Shown here: one piece after another, positions 16,882 to 25,262 of the stretch
How the letters are laid out: every line of letters begins with the position of its first letter
Numbering within the stretch: the first letter of the stretch is position 1
Assembly: GCF_014200435.1 (NCBI RefSeq)
Contig: NZ_JACHBR010000002.1
Span: 300,501-364,500 of the forward strand
Reading direction: 5' to 3'
DNA from: Sphaerisporangium krabiense
GTDB lineage: Bacteria; Actinomycetota; Actinomycetes; Streptosporangiales; Streptosporangiaceae
DNA: 64,000 bases
The notes under the pieces: generated by a model
What the model was told of the DNA's origin: nothing
The model's database searches: none
What the model saw: only the letters and a program-made list of their open reading frames with translations
Program-made: the position numbers and the translations under genes

Positions 16882-18102
16882 ATGCAGAGTAGCTGTCGGA
16901 TTTGCGGCGGAGTGGTGCTGAAATCCATCGACCTCGGGCAGCAGCCCCGCGGCAACGGATTCCTGCTCCCGCGCGATGTCGAGAACGAGCTGACCTTCCA
17001 CCTGACGATGGGACTGTGCGGCTCGTGCACGATGGCCCAGCTACAGGGCGAGGTCCCCCAGGAGCTCAGGTACCACGACTCCTACCCCTACCATGCCTCG
17101 GTGTCGGCCGTGCACCGCGAGCATTTCGAGGGCAACGCGCGCTACTTCCTGGAGCACGAGCTGACGGGTCCCGACCCGTTCATCGTCGAGATCGGCAGCA
17201 ACGATGGGGTCATGCTCGCCACGATCGCGCAGGCCGGCGTCCGCCACCTCGGCGTCGAGCCGTCCAAGGAGGTCGCCGAGCTGTCCATGGCCCGGGGCGT
17301 GCGCGTCCTGTCGGAGTTCTTCGACGAGACGACGGCGACCAAGATCCGCCTGGAGCACGGGCCCGCCGACGTCATCTTCGGCGCCAACTGCATCGCCCAC
17401 ATCGCCCACCTGGCGTCGGTGTGCCGCGGGGTGGAGTCGCTGCTCGGGCCGGACGGGGTGTTCGTCTTCGAGGAGCCGTACTTCGGCGCCGTCGTCGACA
17501 ACACCGCCTTCGACATGATCTACGACGAGCACTCCTTCTACTTCGCCGTCCGCTCCATCAAGGCGATGGCCGAGCGGTTCGGCCTGGAGCTCGTCAACGC
17601 CGAGCCGCTCCCGCTGCACGGCGGCACGATGCGGTACACGCTCGGACGGCCCGGCATGCGCACGCCCGCCCCGGCGGTCGCGGAGTTCCTGGAGGAGGAG
17701 CGCGCCCGGGGCCTCGGCGAGCACGAGACGCTGCTGCGGTTCTCCGCCCGCGTGGAGCGCATCCGCGACGACCTGAACGCCCTGCTCGCGCGGATCCGCG
17801 CCGAGGGTCACCGGGTCGTCGGCTACGGCGCCCCCGCCAAGACCACCACGGTGACCAACTACTGCGGCATCGGGCCCGACCAGATCCCGTACGTGGTCGA
17901 CAACACCCCGGCCAAACAGGGCCGCCTGGTGCCCGGCACCCACATCCCGGTGCTGCCGCCTTCGGCGTTCCACGAGGACTACCCCGAGTACGCCCTCCTG
18001 TTCGCCTGGAACCACGCCGAAGAGATCATGGCCAAGGAGACCGCGTTCCGCGACCGCGGCGGCCGGTGGATCCTCTACGTGCCGGACGTCCACGTCCTGT
18101 GA
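16882..18102 (+). CDS. NDP-hexose/pentose C-methyltransferase (TylCIII/NovU family)
   Basis: A 406-residue SAM-dependent sugar C-methyltransferase. The N-terminal zinc-binding region has CRICGG near residues 5-10 and LCGSC further on. The SAM site is IVEIGSNDGVML, and the C-terminal domain has the family motif GYGAPAKTTTVTNYCGI near residues 315-331, then YVVDNTPAKQGRLVPGT. Relatives methylate C-3 or C-5 of 4-keto sugars in mycarose, noviose and enediyne sugars. The start at 16882 is chosen because the zinc motif begins there; an in-frame GTG at 16786 is possible, and no good ribosome site precedes either. It implies a branched-chain sugar. Confidence 0.93.
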   Translation: MQSSCRICGGVVLKSIDLGQQPRGNGFLLPRDVENELTFHLTMGLCGSCTMAQLQGEVPQELRYHDSYPYHASVSAVHREHFEGNARYFLEHELTGPDPFIVEIGSNDGVMLATIAQAGVRHLGVEPSKEVAELSMARGVRVLSEFFDETTATKIRLEHGPADVIFGANCIAHIAHLASVCRGVESLLGPDGVFVFEEPYFGAVVDNTAFDMIYDEHSFYFAVRSIKAMAERFGLELVNAEPLPLHGGTMRYTLGRPGMRTPAPAVAEFLEEERARGLGEHETLLRFSARVERIRDDLNALLARIRAEGHRVVGYGAPAKTTTVTNYCGIGPDQIPYVVDNTPAKQGRLVPGTHIPVLPPSAFHEDYPEYALLFAWNHAEEIMAKETAFRDRGGRWILYVPDVHVL

Positions 18103-18116
18103 CCCTTCCCACGCCG

Positions 18117-18142
18117 GCCGGCCGCCCCTGACGGCGGCCGGC
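18117..18142 (+). terminator. Hairpin after the C-methyltransferase
   Basis: GCCGGCCGCC at 18117-18126 pairs with GGCGGCCGGC at 18133-18142, directly after the stop at 18102. Confidence 0.6.
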
Positions 18143-18173
18143 CTCGTGTGGTCTCCGCCGCGGCGGTCAGTCA

Positions 18174-18195
18174 GCAATCGGGGAGATGCGGCGGG
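18174..18195 (+). promoter_or_regulatory. Cluster motif copy 8 (first acyltransferase)
   Basis: Plus strand reads GCAATCGGGGAGATGCGGCG, about 200 bases before the TTG start at 18397. The remaining 200 bases show no gene. Confidence 0.65.
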
Positions 18196-18396
18196 CACGG
18201 CGAGGCGCGAATCATACGCCTAGATAGTCCTATTTCTCGCGGGCCACAGAGCGGAAAGGCCGGGGCGGCCCCGGCGGCGGTGCGCGGTGAATAGGGGGCC
18301 GAGGAATCACGGTCGCGGCCGGTGAGCGGTTCTCCGCTCGAAGTCCGAGCACCGTAGGCCACCGGCCAGGATCATCTAGGAAAGAGGAGCCCTCAT

Positions 18397-19614
18397 TTGT
18401 CCGCGGAAACGTCTTCCATCGAGGTCAAGCCTCCCGAGGAGCGTCAGCGCGACCTGCCCGCGCTGACGGGGATGCGCATCATCGCCGCGCTTCTCGTCTT
18501 CCTCAGCCACGTCGTCTACCCGATGACCACGGGGAACCAGAACCCCACCACCCCGTTCAAGGACCCGGGCGTCACCGAGAACCTCGTCTGGTTCTTCTCG
18601 CCGGGCGGCTCGATCGGCGTCTCGTTCTTCTTCATCCTCAGCGGCTTCGTCATCACCTGGTCCTCGCGGCCGGGTAGCTCGACCGGCGCCTACTACCGCC
18701 GCCGCGTCGTGAAGATCCTGCCCAACCACGTGGTGACCTGGGGCCTGGCGATGCTGCTGTTCGCCGCCTCCTACACCCCCGCGTACGGGCTGCTGAACCT
18801 CATCCTGGTGAACTCGTTCTCGCCCGACCCGATGAACTGGGGCGGCGCGAACATGCCGGCCTGGTCGCTGAGCTCGGAGATGCTGTTCTACCTGCTGTTC
18901 CCGCTGCTGATCATCCCGATCAGGAAGATCCGCGACAGCCGGCTGTGGACGTGGGCGGCCATCGCCGTCGCCGCCATGGCCGCCGTCTGCGTCGTCACGC
19001 TGACGCTGGTGCCGGACGCGCCGGTCTTCCCCGGCGACGTGCTGTCGCTGAACCAGTTCTGGTTCGTCTACATGTTCCCGCCGGCCCGGCTGGTCGAGTT
19101 CGTCTTCGGCATGATCCTCGCCCGCATCGTCATGCGCGGCCGCTGGCCGAGGATCGGCTTCGTCCCCGTGACGGTGCTGCTGGTGCTCGGGTACGCGGCG
19201 GCGCTGTACCTGCCGCCGCCGTGGAACCTCACCCTGGCCACCTCGATCCCGTTCGGCCTGGCCATCGGCACGTTCGCCAAGGCCAACCTCGAGGGCAGGC
19301 GCACCGTCATGGGCACGCGCCCGATGGTGTGGCTCGGCAACGTGTCGTTCGGCTTCTACATGACCCAGGCCGTGGTGCTGTTCTGGCTCGTGCCGACGGT
19401 GCTCGGCACGTGGGCCTCGTTCGACGTCCTCGGCGGCACGCTGCTCGTCCTCGCCTACACCGGCGTCAACGTCGTCGCCGGCTGGCTGCTGTGGAAGTTC
19501 GTCGAGACGCCCGCGATGAAGTACCTGAGCCGGTCCAGGAAGCGGCCGGCGGACCGTCCCCCCGTCGCCCCCGCGCAGGAGCCGCAGGTCTCCGCCCAGA
19601 CCACCCCGGCCTGA
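18397..19614 (+). CDS. Membrane acyltransferase, acyltransferase-3 family (first copy)
   Basis: A 405-residue integral membrane protein of the acyltransferase-3 family with about ten hydrophobic segments. The N-terminal LPALTGMRIIAALLVFLSHVVY carries the family's conserved arginine and histidine, and SIGVSFFFILSGFVITWS and PAWSLSSEMLFYLLFPLL match the later conserved blocks. Members move acyl groups from CoA or similar donors onto sugars and antibiotics. The start is a TTG with GAGGAG nine bases upstream; no ATG fits as well. It probably attaches an acyl group (the activated aromatic acid or a short acyl) to the sugar or aglycone. A second member lies at 48032. Which does what cannot be told from sequence. 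Confidence 0.9.
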   Translation: MSAETSSIEVKPPEERQRDLPALTGMRIIAALLVFLSHVVYPMTTGNQNPTTPFKDPGVTENLVWFFSPGGSIGVSFFFILSGFVITWSSRPGSSTGAYYRRRVVKILPNHVVTWGLAMLLFAASYTPAYGLLNLILVNSFSPDPMNWGGANMPAWSLSSEMLFYLLFPLLIIPIRKIRDSRLWTWAAIAVAAMAAVCVVTLTLVPDAPVFPGDVLSLNQFWFVYMFPPARLVEFVFGMILARIVMRGRWPRIGFVPVTVLLVLGYAAALYLPPPWNLTLATSIPFGLAIGTFAKANLEGRRTVMGTRPMVWLGNVSFGFYMTQAVVLFWLVPTVLGTWASFDVLGGTLLVLAYTGVNVVAGWLLWKFVETPAMKYLSRSRKRPADRPPVAPAQEPQVSAQTTPA

Positions 19615-19650
19615 TCCCATCCGTGTCCGCGCACGGCGGTCACAGAGCAA

Positions 19651-19682
19651 GGGAGTGGCGTACCGAGAGGTACGCCACTCCC
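19651..19682. terminator. Strong bidirectional hairpin between convergent genes
   Basis: GGGAGTGGCGTACC at 19651-19664 pairs perfectly with GGTACGCCACTCCC at 19669-19682 around a GAGA loop. A pyrimidine-rich tract follows on the plus strand. It can stop both the acyltransferase and the decarboxylase transcripts. Confidence 0.85.
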
Positions 19683-19717
19683 TTCTTCTCTTCACCGCGA
19701 TCCGCCGCGGCGGTCCC

Positions 19718-20710
19718 TCAGGAGGCGCCGCTGTCGGGCAGGGCCAGCCACCACGGGTTGGCGCGGGCCCACTCGATGGCCTGGACGAGCCCGTCCTGCA
19801 GGCTCGTCCCCGGCTCCCAGCCCAGCACCCGGCGGGCCTTGGCGTTGTCGGGCACGCGCCGGGTCAGGTCCTCGTACGACGCTCCGTACGTCTGACGCGT
19901 GTCCACGGCCAGGGTCTCGACGTCGGCCTCGGTCAGCTTGGCGATCAGCGCGATCGCGTCGCCCACCGCGGTCTCCGTCATCGAGCCGAGGTTGAACGAC
20001 TCGCCCACCGCCTCGGGGCTCGCCGCCGCCAGCAGCGTGCCCTCCACGGCGTCGCCCACGTAGGTGAAGCACCGGGTCTGGCGTCCCTGGTCGTAGGTGA
20101 CCAGGGGCCGCCCGTTGAGGGCGCGGTGCACGTTGCGGCTCACGATGTAGGCGGGACGCTGGCCGGGGCCGTAGGCGTTGAAGTACCGCACGATCGTGAC
20201 GGGCAGGCCGTGCTGGCGGCCGAAGGCGTAGGTGAGGTGCTCGGTCAGCGCCTTGGCCGAGGAGTACGTCCAGCGGTCCACCGACGTCGGGCCGAGCACC
20301 CGGTCGCCGTCCTCGCTCCAGGGCACCACGGGGTTCTTGCCGAAGACCTCGCTGGTGCTGGCCACCACGACCCGGGCCCCCGCGCGCGCGGCGAGCTCCA
20401 GGACGTTGCGCGTGCCGCCGAAGTTGATGTCGATGACGTCGAGCGGCCGGGCCAGGTACTGGTCCACGCCGACGACGGCGGCCAGGTGGTAGACGACGTC
20501 CACGCCCGGCCTGATCGCCTCGGCGAGCCGGTCGAGGTCCCGGATGTCGCCCTGGACGTGCCGGACGTCCTCCCACGTCCGGCGCCGGTGTTCGGGGAGC
20601 GGGCCGGCGTCGAAGGTCGTCACCTCGTCGCCGCGGGCGAGGAGCCGGTCGACCAGGTGGCCGCCGATGAAGCCGGAGCCGCCGGTCACGACGGCGCGCG
20701 TGGCGCTCAT
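19718..20710 (-). CDS. NDP-glucuronate decarboxylase / 4-ketopentose synthase (SDR, UXS/ArnA-like)
   Basis: A 330-residue extended short-chain dehydrogenase. The NAD motif is VTGGSGFIGGHLVDRLL near residues 7-23. STSEVFG and DRWTYSSAKALTEHL carry the Ser-Glu pair and the YxxxK catalytic residues in the arrangement of UDP-glucuronate decarboxylases (ArnA C-terminal domain, UXS), rather than plain 4-epimerases. It should convert NDP-glucuronate to NDP-xylose or, if NADH is released, to the NDP-4-ketopentose needed by the aminotransferase. The start at 20710 overlaps the stop of the upstream dehydrogenase (ATGA), giving tight coupling. A 4-epimerase activity is the alternative. Confidence 0.9.
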   Translation of the reverse strand: MSATRAVVTGGSGFIGGHLVDRLLARGDEVTTFDAGPLPEHRRRTWEDVRHVQGDIRDLDRLAEAIRPGVDVVYHLAAVVGVDQYLARPLDVIDINFGGTRNVLELAARAGARVVVASTSEVFGKNPVVPWSEDGDRVLGPTSVDRWTYSSAKALTEHLTYAFGRQHGLPVTIVRYFNAYGPGQRPAYIVSRNVHRALNGRPLVTYDQGRQTRCFTYVGDAVEGTLLAAASPEAVGESFNLGSMTETAVGDAIALIAKLTEADVETLAVDTRQTYGASYEDLTRRVPDNAKARRVLGWEPGTSLQDGLVQAIEWARANPWWLALPDSGAS

Positions 20711-22053
20711 CGGCCGATCCCCCGGTAGACGTAGCCCAGCTCGCGCAGCGAGGTGATCTTCGCCTCGGGGTAGTACGCCCGGCCGTCCAGCACCAGGCAC
20801 GACGGCGAGACGGGCAGCGCGGCGAAGTCGATCTCGCGGAACTGCTGGTGCAGGGTCATCAGGGCCAGGCAGTCGGCGCCCTCGACGGCCTCGCGCAGGG
20901 TCGCGACCGGCTTGAGGTCGAACAGCTCCTCGGCCTGGACGGGGTCCACCAGCGGGTCGTAGAGACGCACCTTGGCCCCGGCCTTGCGCAGGGCGTTGAC
21001 GGCCGCCTCGACCGGGGTGGCGCGCAGGTCGCCGGTGTCGCTCTTGAACGCCAGGCCCAGCACGGCCACGGTGGACTTCGCCGGGTCCTTGCCGAGGCGC
21101 TGGAGCTCCTCGGCGATGAGCTGCGCGGTGTACTCGGGCATCCCGGCGTTGACCTCGCGGCCGATCGGCGCGGTGAGGATCTCAAGGCCGCGCTCGCGCG
21201 CCGAGCGCCAGACCATCCACGGGTCCTTGACCAGGCACGACCCGCCGACGCCGACGCTCGGCAGCAGGATGTTCACCTTGCCCGCGCCCTTCGGCACGGT
21301 GTTGGCGGCCCCGATGACGTCCAGGACGTCCACCTCGAACAGCGCGCAGAACTTGGCCAGCTCGTTGGCGAGCGCGATGTTGAGGTCGATCCACCAGTTG
21401 TCGGCGAGCTTGACGATCTCGGCGGACTCCGGGGACGGCAGCGGGACGACCTCCACCTCGAAGGTCCTGCGCCAGAACGCGGCGGCGGCCTCGGTGCTGT
21501 CGTCGTCCATGCCGCCGACCACGATGGGCAGCTTGCGCAGCTCGCGCAGCGCGGTGCCCTCGGCGAAGCGCTCGGGGGTGAAGGCCAGGCCGAAGTCGTC
21601 GCCCTGGACGAGTCCGCCGCGCTCCAGCAGCGGGAGCACCAGCTCGCGGGTGGTGCCCGGCGGCACCGTGCTCTTCAGCACGACGAGCTGGCCGGCGCGC
21701 AGGTGGCGGCTCACCTCGGTGCACGCGCCGCGGAGCTGGCCGTCCACGAGGGAGCCGTCCGCGCGGACCGGCGTGCCCACCGCGATGATGACCACGTCGG
21801 CGGCGGTCAGCGCGGCGTAGTCGGTGGTGACCCGGAGGCGGCCCGCCGCCATCGAGCTGAAGAGGAGGTCGGCGAGCCCCTCCTCGTGGTAACGGCAGTG
21901 GCGTGCGGTGAGCTCGTCGACCAGACGGGCATCATTGTCCACGCCGATGACCTCGCAGCCGTGGTCCGCCAGGATCGCGGCGAAGCAGGAGCCGACATAT
22001 CCAAGGCCGACAATGGCGACTTTAGGCTCCCGGTGCTCAGGTAGAAAACGCAT
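20707..22053 (-). CDS. NDP-glucose 6-dehydrogenase
   Basis: A 448-residue NAD-dependent enzyme that oxidises NDP-glucose twice to NDP-glucuronate. The Rossmann motif is VAIVGLGYVGSCFAAIL near residues 12-28; STVPPGTT and FTPERFAEGTAL follow. The catalytic cysteine is in VGVGGSCLVKDP (Cys273), and LADNWWIDLNIALANELA is the central helix with the conserved lysine just before it. Enzymes of this type in aminopentose pathways (for example CalS8 of calicheamicin) can use TDP-glucose, which would fit the nucleotidyltransferase at 25263. The start is the ATG at 22053 with GGGAG upstream; the frame extends 18 codons further without family content. It is translationally coupled to the decarboxylase. 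Confidence 0.93.
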   Translation of the reverse strand: MRFLPEHREPKVAIVGLGYVGSCFAAILADHGCEVIGVDNDARLVDELTARHCRYHEEGLADLLFSSMAAGRLRVTTDYAALTAADVVIIAVGTPVRADGSLVDGQLRGACTEVSRHLRAGQLVVLKSTVPPGTTRELVLPLLERGGLVQGDDFGLAFTPERFAEGTALRELRKLPIVVGGMDDDSTEAAAAFWRRTFEVEVVPLPSPESAEIVKLADNWWIDLNIALANELAKFCALFEVDVLDVIGAANTVPKGAGKVNILLPSVGVGGSCLVKDPWMVWRSARERGLEILTAPIGREVNAGMPEYTAQLIAEELQRLGKDPAKSTVAVLGLAFKSDTGDLRATPVEAAVNALRKAGAKVRLYDPLVDPVQAEELFDLKPVATLREAVEGADCLALMTLHQQFREIDFAALPVSPSCLVLDGRAYYPEAKITSLRELGYVYRGIGR

Positions 22054-22181
22054 GTACGCTCCCGTCGAGAGAATTGGGACTCCATCACGTGGGTCGAGGC
22101 GCGGCATGGCGACCCCGCATCCGGTCAGGAACGCCCCGAGGGTCGACCCCTCTCACCCCACATGGTCATCCGGCGTCGTTA

Positions 22182-22203
22182 CGCACGGCATCTCTTGAAA
22201 TGC
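22182..22203 (-). promoter_or_regulatory. Cluster motif copy 9 (NDP-glucose dehydrogenase operon)
   Basis: Minus strand reads GCATTTCAAGAGATGCCGTG, 129 bases upstream of the dehydrogenase. It forms a divergent pair with copy 10. Confidence 0.65.
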
Positions 22204-22285
22204 GAGGCGGTAACACGCGGCCCCGGCGCGCGGAAAACACGCGCGGTATTCCAAAGAAGGCGCCTCATTCGTGCTTTGCCGCACC

Positions 22286-22307
22286 GCAATCCAGGAGATG
22301 CGGCGGG
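22286..22307 (+). promoter_or_regulatory. Cluster motif copy 10 (E1 dehydratase operon)
   Basis: Plus strand reads GCAATCCAGGAGATGCGGCG, about 230 bases upstream of the E1 gene. The 22054-22537 gap holds these two oppositely facing copies and nothing else recognisable, except a weak half-copy at 22246 (GTATTCCAAAGAAGGCGCC). Confidence 0.7.
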
Positions 22308-22537
22308 TGAGGCGGGCCGCCGATCCTGTGGAGGTGAACGCCGGGCGGGTATTTCCCCCGCCCGTCCCCAGGTTTCCTCGCGGGAGAGCGGCTGTCGCGG
22401 CCCTCCTCGATTCGTCTCCGGCCGCCGCGGGCGAGCGCCCGAGGGCGGGGCGGCCGACAGCCGCCCGGCGGAGCGACCGCCCCGCACGTCCGCCGAGACC
22501 GTCCAGCACCGTCGATCCGAGGAGTAGAGGACCGGAG

Positions 22538-23842
22538 ATGAACGACCACAAGGCACTGATCCTCGACGAGGTCCGCAAGTTCCACCAGGACACCCAGACC
22601 GACAAGGGGTTCGTGCCGGGCGTCACCGAGATCTGGCCCACCGGCGCGGTGCACGACGTGGAGGACCGGGTCGCCCTGGTCGAGGCGGCGCTGGACCTGC
22701 GCGTCGCCGCCGGCACGCGGGCACGCAAGTTCGAGTCGCTGTTCGCGCGCAAGATGAAGCGGCGCAAGGCGCACCTGACCACCTCGGGCTCCTCGGCCAA
22801 CCTGCTGGCCGTCTCCGCCCTGACCTCGCCCAAGCTGCAGGAGATGCGGCTGCGCCCCGGCGACGAGATCATCACGGTCGCGGCGGCGTTCCCGACGACG
22901 GTCAGCCCGATCCTGCAGAACGGCCTCGTGCCGGTCTTCGTGGACGTCGAGCTCGGCACCTACAACCCGACGGTCGAGAAGGTCGCCGCGGCGATCGGGC
23001 CGAAGACCAAGGCCATCATGATCGCGCACGCGGTCGGCAACCCGTTCGACGTGGTGGACATGGCCGCCCTCGCCGACGAGCACGACATGTTCCTCATCGA
23101 GGACAACTGCGACGCCGTCGGCTCCTTCTACGACGGCGAGCCGACCGGCTCGTTCGGCGACCTGTCCACCGTGAGCTTCTATCCCGCCCACCACATGACG
23201 ATGGGCGAGGGCGGCTGCGTGCTGACCTCCAACCTCGCGCTGTCGCGCATCGTGGAGTCCCTGCGCGACTGGGGCCGCGACTGCTGGTGCGAGCCCGGCG
23301 AGAGCAACACCTGCCTCAAGCGCTTCAGCTACCAGATGGGCACGCTGCCCGCCGGCTACGACCACAAGTACATCTACTCGCACGTCGGCTACAACCTGAA
23401 GGCGACGGAGCTGCAGGCCGCCCTCGGCCTCAGCCAGCTCAACAAGGTGGACGACTTCTGCGCGGCCCGCCGCCGCAACTGGCGCCACCTGCGCGAGGGC
23501 CTGGAGGGCACCCGCCACCTGATCCTGCCCGTGGCCACCCCGCGCAGCGACCCGAGCTGGTACGGCTTCGTCATCACGGTCGACCCCGCGGCGCCGTTCC
23601 AGGCGTCCGAGCTGATCGCCTTCCTGGAGGACCGCAAGATCGGCACCCGGCGGCTGTTCGGCGGCAACCTGCTGCGCCACCCCGCCTACATGGAGCAGCC
23701 GCACCGTGTGGTCGGCGAGCTGACCAACACCGACATCATCACCACCCAGACCTTCCACGTCGGGGTCTACCCGGGCCTGACCGACGAGATGATCGAATAC
23801 GTCGTCTCCTCCATCAAGGAGTTCGTGGAGGCACGTGGATAG
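22538..23842 (+). CDS. NDP-4-keto-sugar 3-dehydratase, PMP and [2Fe-2S] type (E1/RfbH/SpnQ family)
   Basis: A 434-residue member of the aminotransferase-fold dehydratases that remove the C-3 hydroxyl of 4-keto sugar nucleotides. Two diagnostic features are seen. The Schiff-base lysine is replaced by histidine (SFYPAHHMTMGEGG, His219, equivalent to His220 of Yersinia E1). Four cysteines sit at 191, 249, 251 and 259 (CDAVG; CWCEPGESNTC), the spacing that binds the [2Fe-2S] cluster. It needs an E3-type reductase, which I do not see in the window. The start at 22538 has AGAGG upstream. It heads an operon with the glycosyltransferase and nucleotidyltransferase. It implies a 3-deoxy sugar; whether its substrate is the pentose or a separate hexose is open. 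Confidence 0.93.
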   Translation: MNDHKALILDEVRKFHQDTQTDKGFVPGVTEIWPTGAVHDVEDRVALVEAALDLRVAAGTRARKFESLFARKMKRRKAHLTTSGSSANLLAVSALTSPKLQEMRLRPGDEIITVAAAFPTTVSPILQNGLVPVFVDVELGTYNPTVEKVAAAIGPKTKAIMIAHAVGNPFDVVDMAALADEHDMFLIEDNCDAVGSFYDGEPTGSFGDLSTVSFYPAHHMTMGEGGCVLTSNLALSRIVESLRDWGRDCWCEPGESNTCLKRFSYQMGTLPAGYDHKYIYSHVGYNLKATELQAALGLSQLNKVDDFCAARRRNWRHLREGLEGTRHLILPVATPRSDPSWYGFVITVDPAAPFQASELIAFLEDRKIGTRRLFGGNLLRHPAYMEQPHRVVGELTNTDIITTQTFHVGVYPGLTDEMIEYVVSSIKEFVEARG

Positions 23843-23897
23843 GCGCGCCGCGTCCACCCCCGACCGACCGTGACGTCCTGACCCCAAGGAGACGAAT

Positions 23898-25232
23898 ATG
23901 CGCGTGATGCTCACCGTCTGGCCGCAGATGTGCCATTTGTACCCGGTGATCCCGTACGCCCAGGCGTTGCAGAACGCCGGGCACGAGGTGGTCGTCGCCG
24001 GCCCGCCCGGCGCCGTCGAGCACGTCGTGGCCGCCGGGCTGACGGCCGTCGTGACCCGCGGCGACGAGGCCCCCCAGTCCGCGCAGGACTGGTCGCGCGA
24101 CGACCTCGTGACCGACCACGCCGAGCTGGCCCGCCTCGCCGACGCGCTCGGGGTCGCGCCCGCCGACCGCGACAACTGGGATGTCTTCTACCAGTTCCTG
24201 CTGTTCGGCGTGAAGTTCCACCTGCCGCCGCGGCCCAGCGCCGACAACCTGAGCCTGGTCGAGTTCGCCCGCGCCTGGCAGCCCGACCTCGTCCTGTGGG
24301 ACCCGTGGTTCCCGGCCGGCGCCGTGGCCGCCCGCGCCAGCGGCGCCGCGCACGCCCGCATCCTGATGGCCCCCGACTACAGCGGGTGGGCCGTCCAGCG
24401 GTTCGCCGACGCCCGCGCCGCGGGCACGCACGAGGCCAACCCGCTCGCCGCGGCGATGGCGCCCCTCGCCGAGCGGTACGGCGTCGAGGTCGACGACGAG
24501 CTGCTGCTCGGGCAGTGGACGATCGACCCCATGCCCGAGGGCATGCGCCTGCCGGTCGACGCCTCCTCGCTGCCGGTCCGCTGGATCCCCTACAACGGCG
24601 GCGGCGAGAAGCCCGAGTGGCTGTACCGGCGGCCGGAGCGGCCCCGCGTGGCGCTGTCGGTCGGGGTGTCGACGCGGCTGTACTTCAAGGGCGAGTGGCG
24701 CACCCCCAAGATCTTCGACGCGGTGTCCGACCTGGACATCGAGCTGGTGGCGACGCTGAACAAGGACCAGCTCGAAGGCGTCACCCGGATCCCCGACAAC
24801 GTCCGCACGGTCGACTACGTGCCCCTCGTGCAGCTGCTGCCGACCTGCTCGGCGAGCATCAACCACGGCTCCAGCGGCACCTTCTGGACCTCGGTCGCGG
24901 CGAACCTGCCGCAGCTCGTCGCCGACACCGACGAGCGCCAGGGGCAGGCCATCACCGGCGAGGGCGAGGACGCCCAGTTCGTCATCCCCGAGCGGCACAT
25001 CCTGTCCAAGCTCGCCGCCAAGTACATCGTCGACAACGGCGCCGGCCTGCGCCTGGACCACCAGACGCAGTCGGTGGACGAGATCCGCACCTCGATCGTC
25101 AAGCTGCTGGAGGACCCCTCCTTCAAGGACGGCGCGAACTCCGTCCACGACGAGTGGCTGGCCAAGCCGACGCCCGCGGGCATCGTCGCGGACCTGGAGA
25201 AGCTGACCGCGCGGCACCGGCGGCGCGGCTAG
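23898..25232 (+). CDS. Family 1 glycosyltransferase
   Basis: A 444-residue GT-B fold glycosyltransferase of the antibiotic type (EryCIII/DesVII-like family). The N-terminal acceptor half opens MRVMLTVWPQMCHLYPVIPYAQALQ. The C-terminal nucleotide-sugar half has RVALSVGVSTR and the donor loop INHGSSGTFWTSVAANLPQL, in which the usual HHGGAG is altered to NHGSSG. Some enzymes of this class need a P450-like activator; no activator gene is seen beside it. The start has AAGGAG seven bases upstream. It is the only glycosyltransferase in the window and is the likely enzyme that attaches the sugar. The altered donor loop may reflect a pentose or an unusual sugar. Confidence 0.93.
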   Translation: MRVMLTVWPQMCHLYPVIPYAQALQNAGHEVVVAGPPGAVEHVVAAGLTAVVTRGDEAPQSAQDWSRDDLVTDHAELARLADALGVAPADRDNWDVFYQFLLFGVKFHLPPRPSADNLSLVEFARAWQPDLVLWDPWFPAGAVAARASGAAHARILMAPDYSGWAVQRFADARAAGTHEANPLAAAMAPLAERYGVEVDDELLLGQWTIDPMPEGMRLPVDASSLPVRWIPYNGGGEKPEWLYRRPERPRVALSVGVSTRLYFKGEWRTPKIFDAVSDLDIELVATLNKDQLEGVTRIPDNVRTVDYVPLVQLLPTCSASINHGSSGTFWTSVAANLPQLVADTDERQGQAITGEGEDAQFVIPERHILSKLAAKYIVDNGAGLRLDHQTQSVDEIRTSIVKLLEDPSFKDGANSVHDEWLAKPTPAGIVADLEKLTARHRRRG

Positions 25233-25262
25233 GCGCCAGAAGAGAGCCAGGAGAGACAGCCG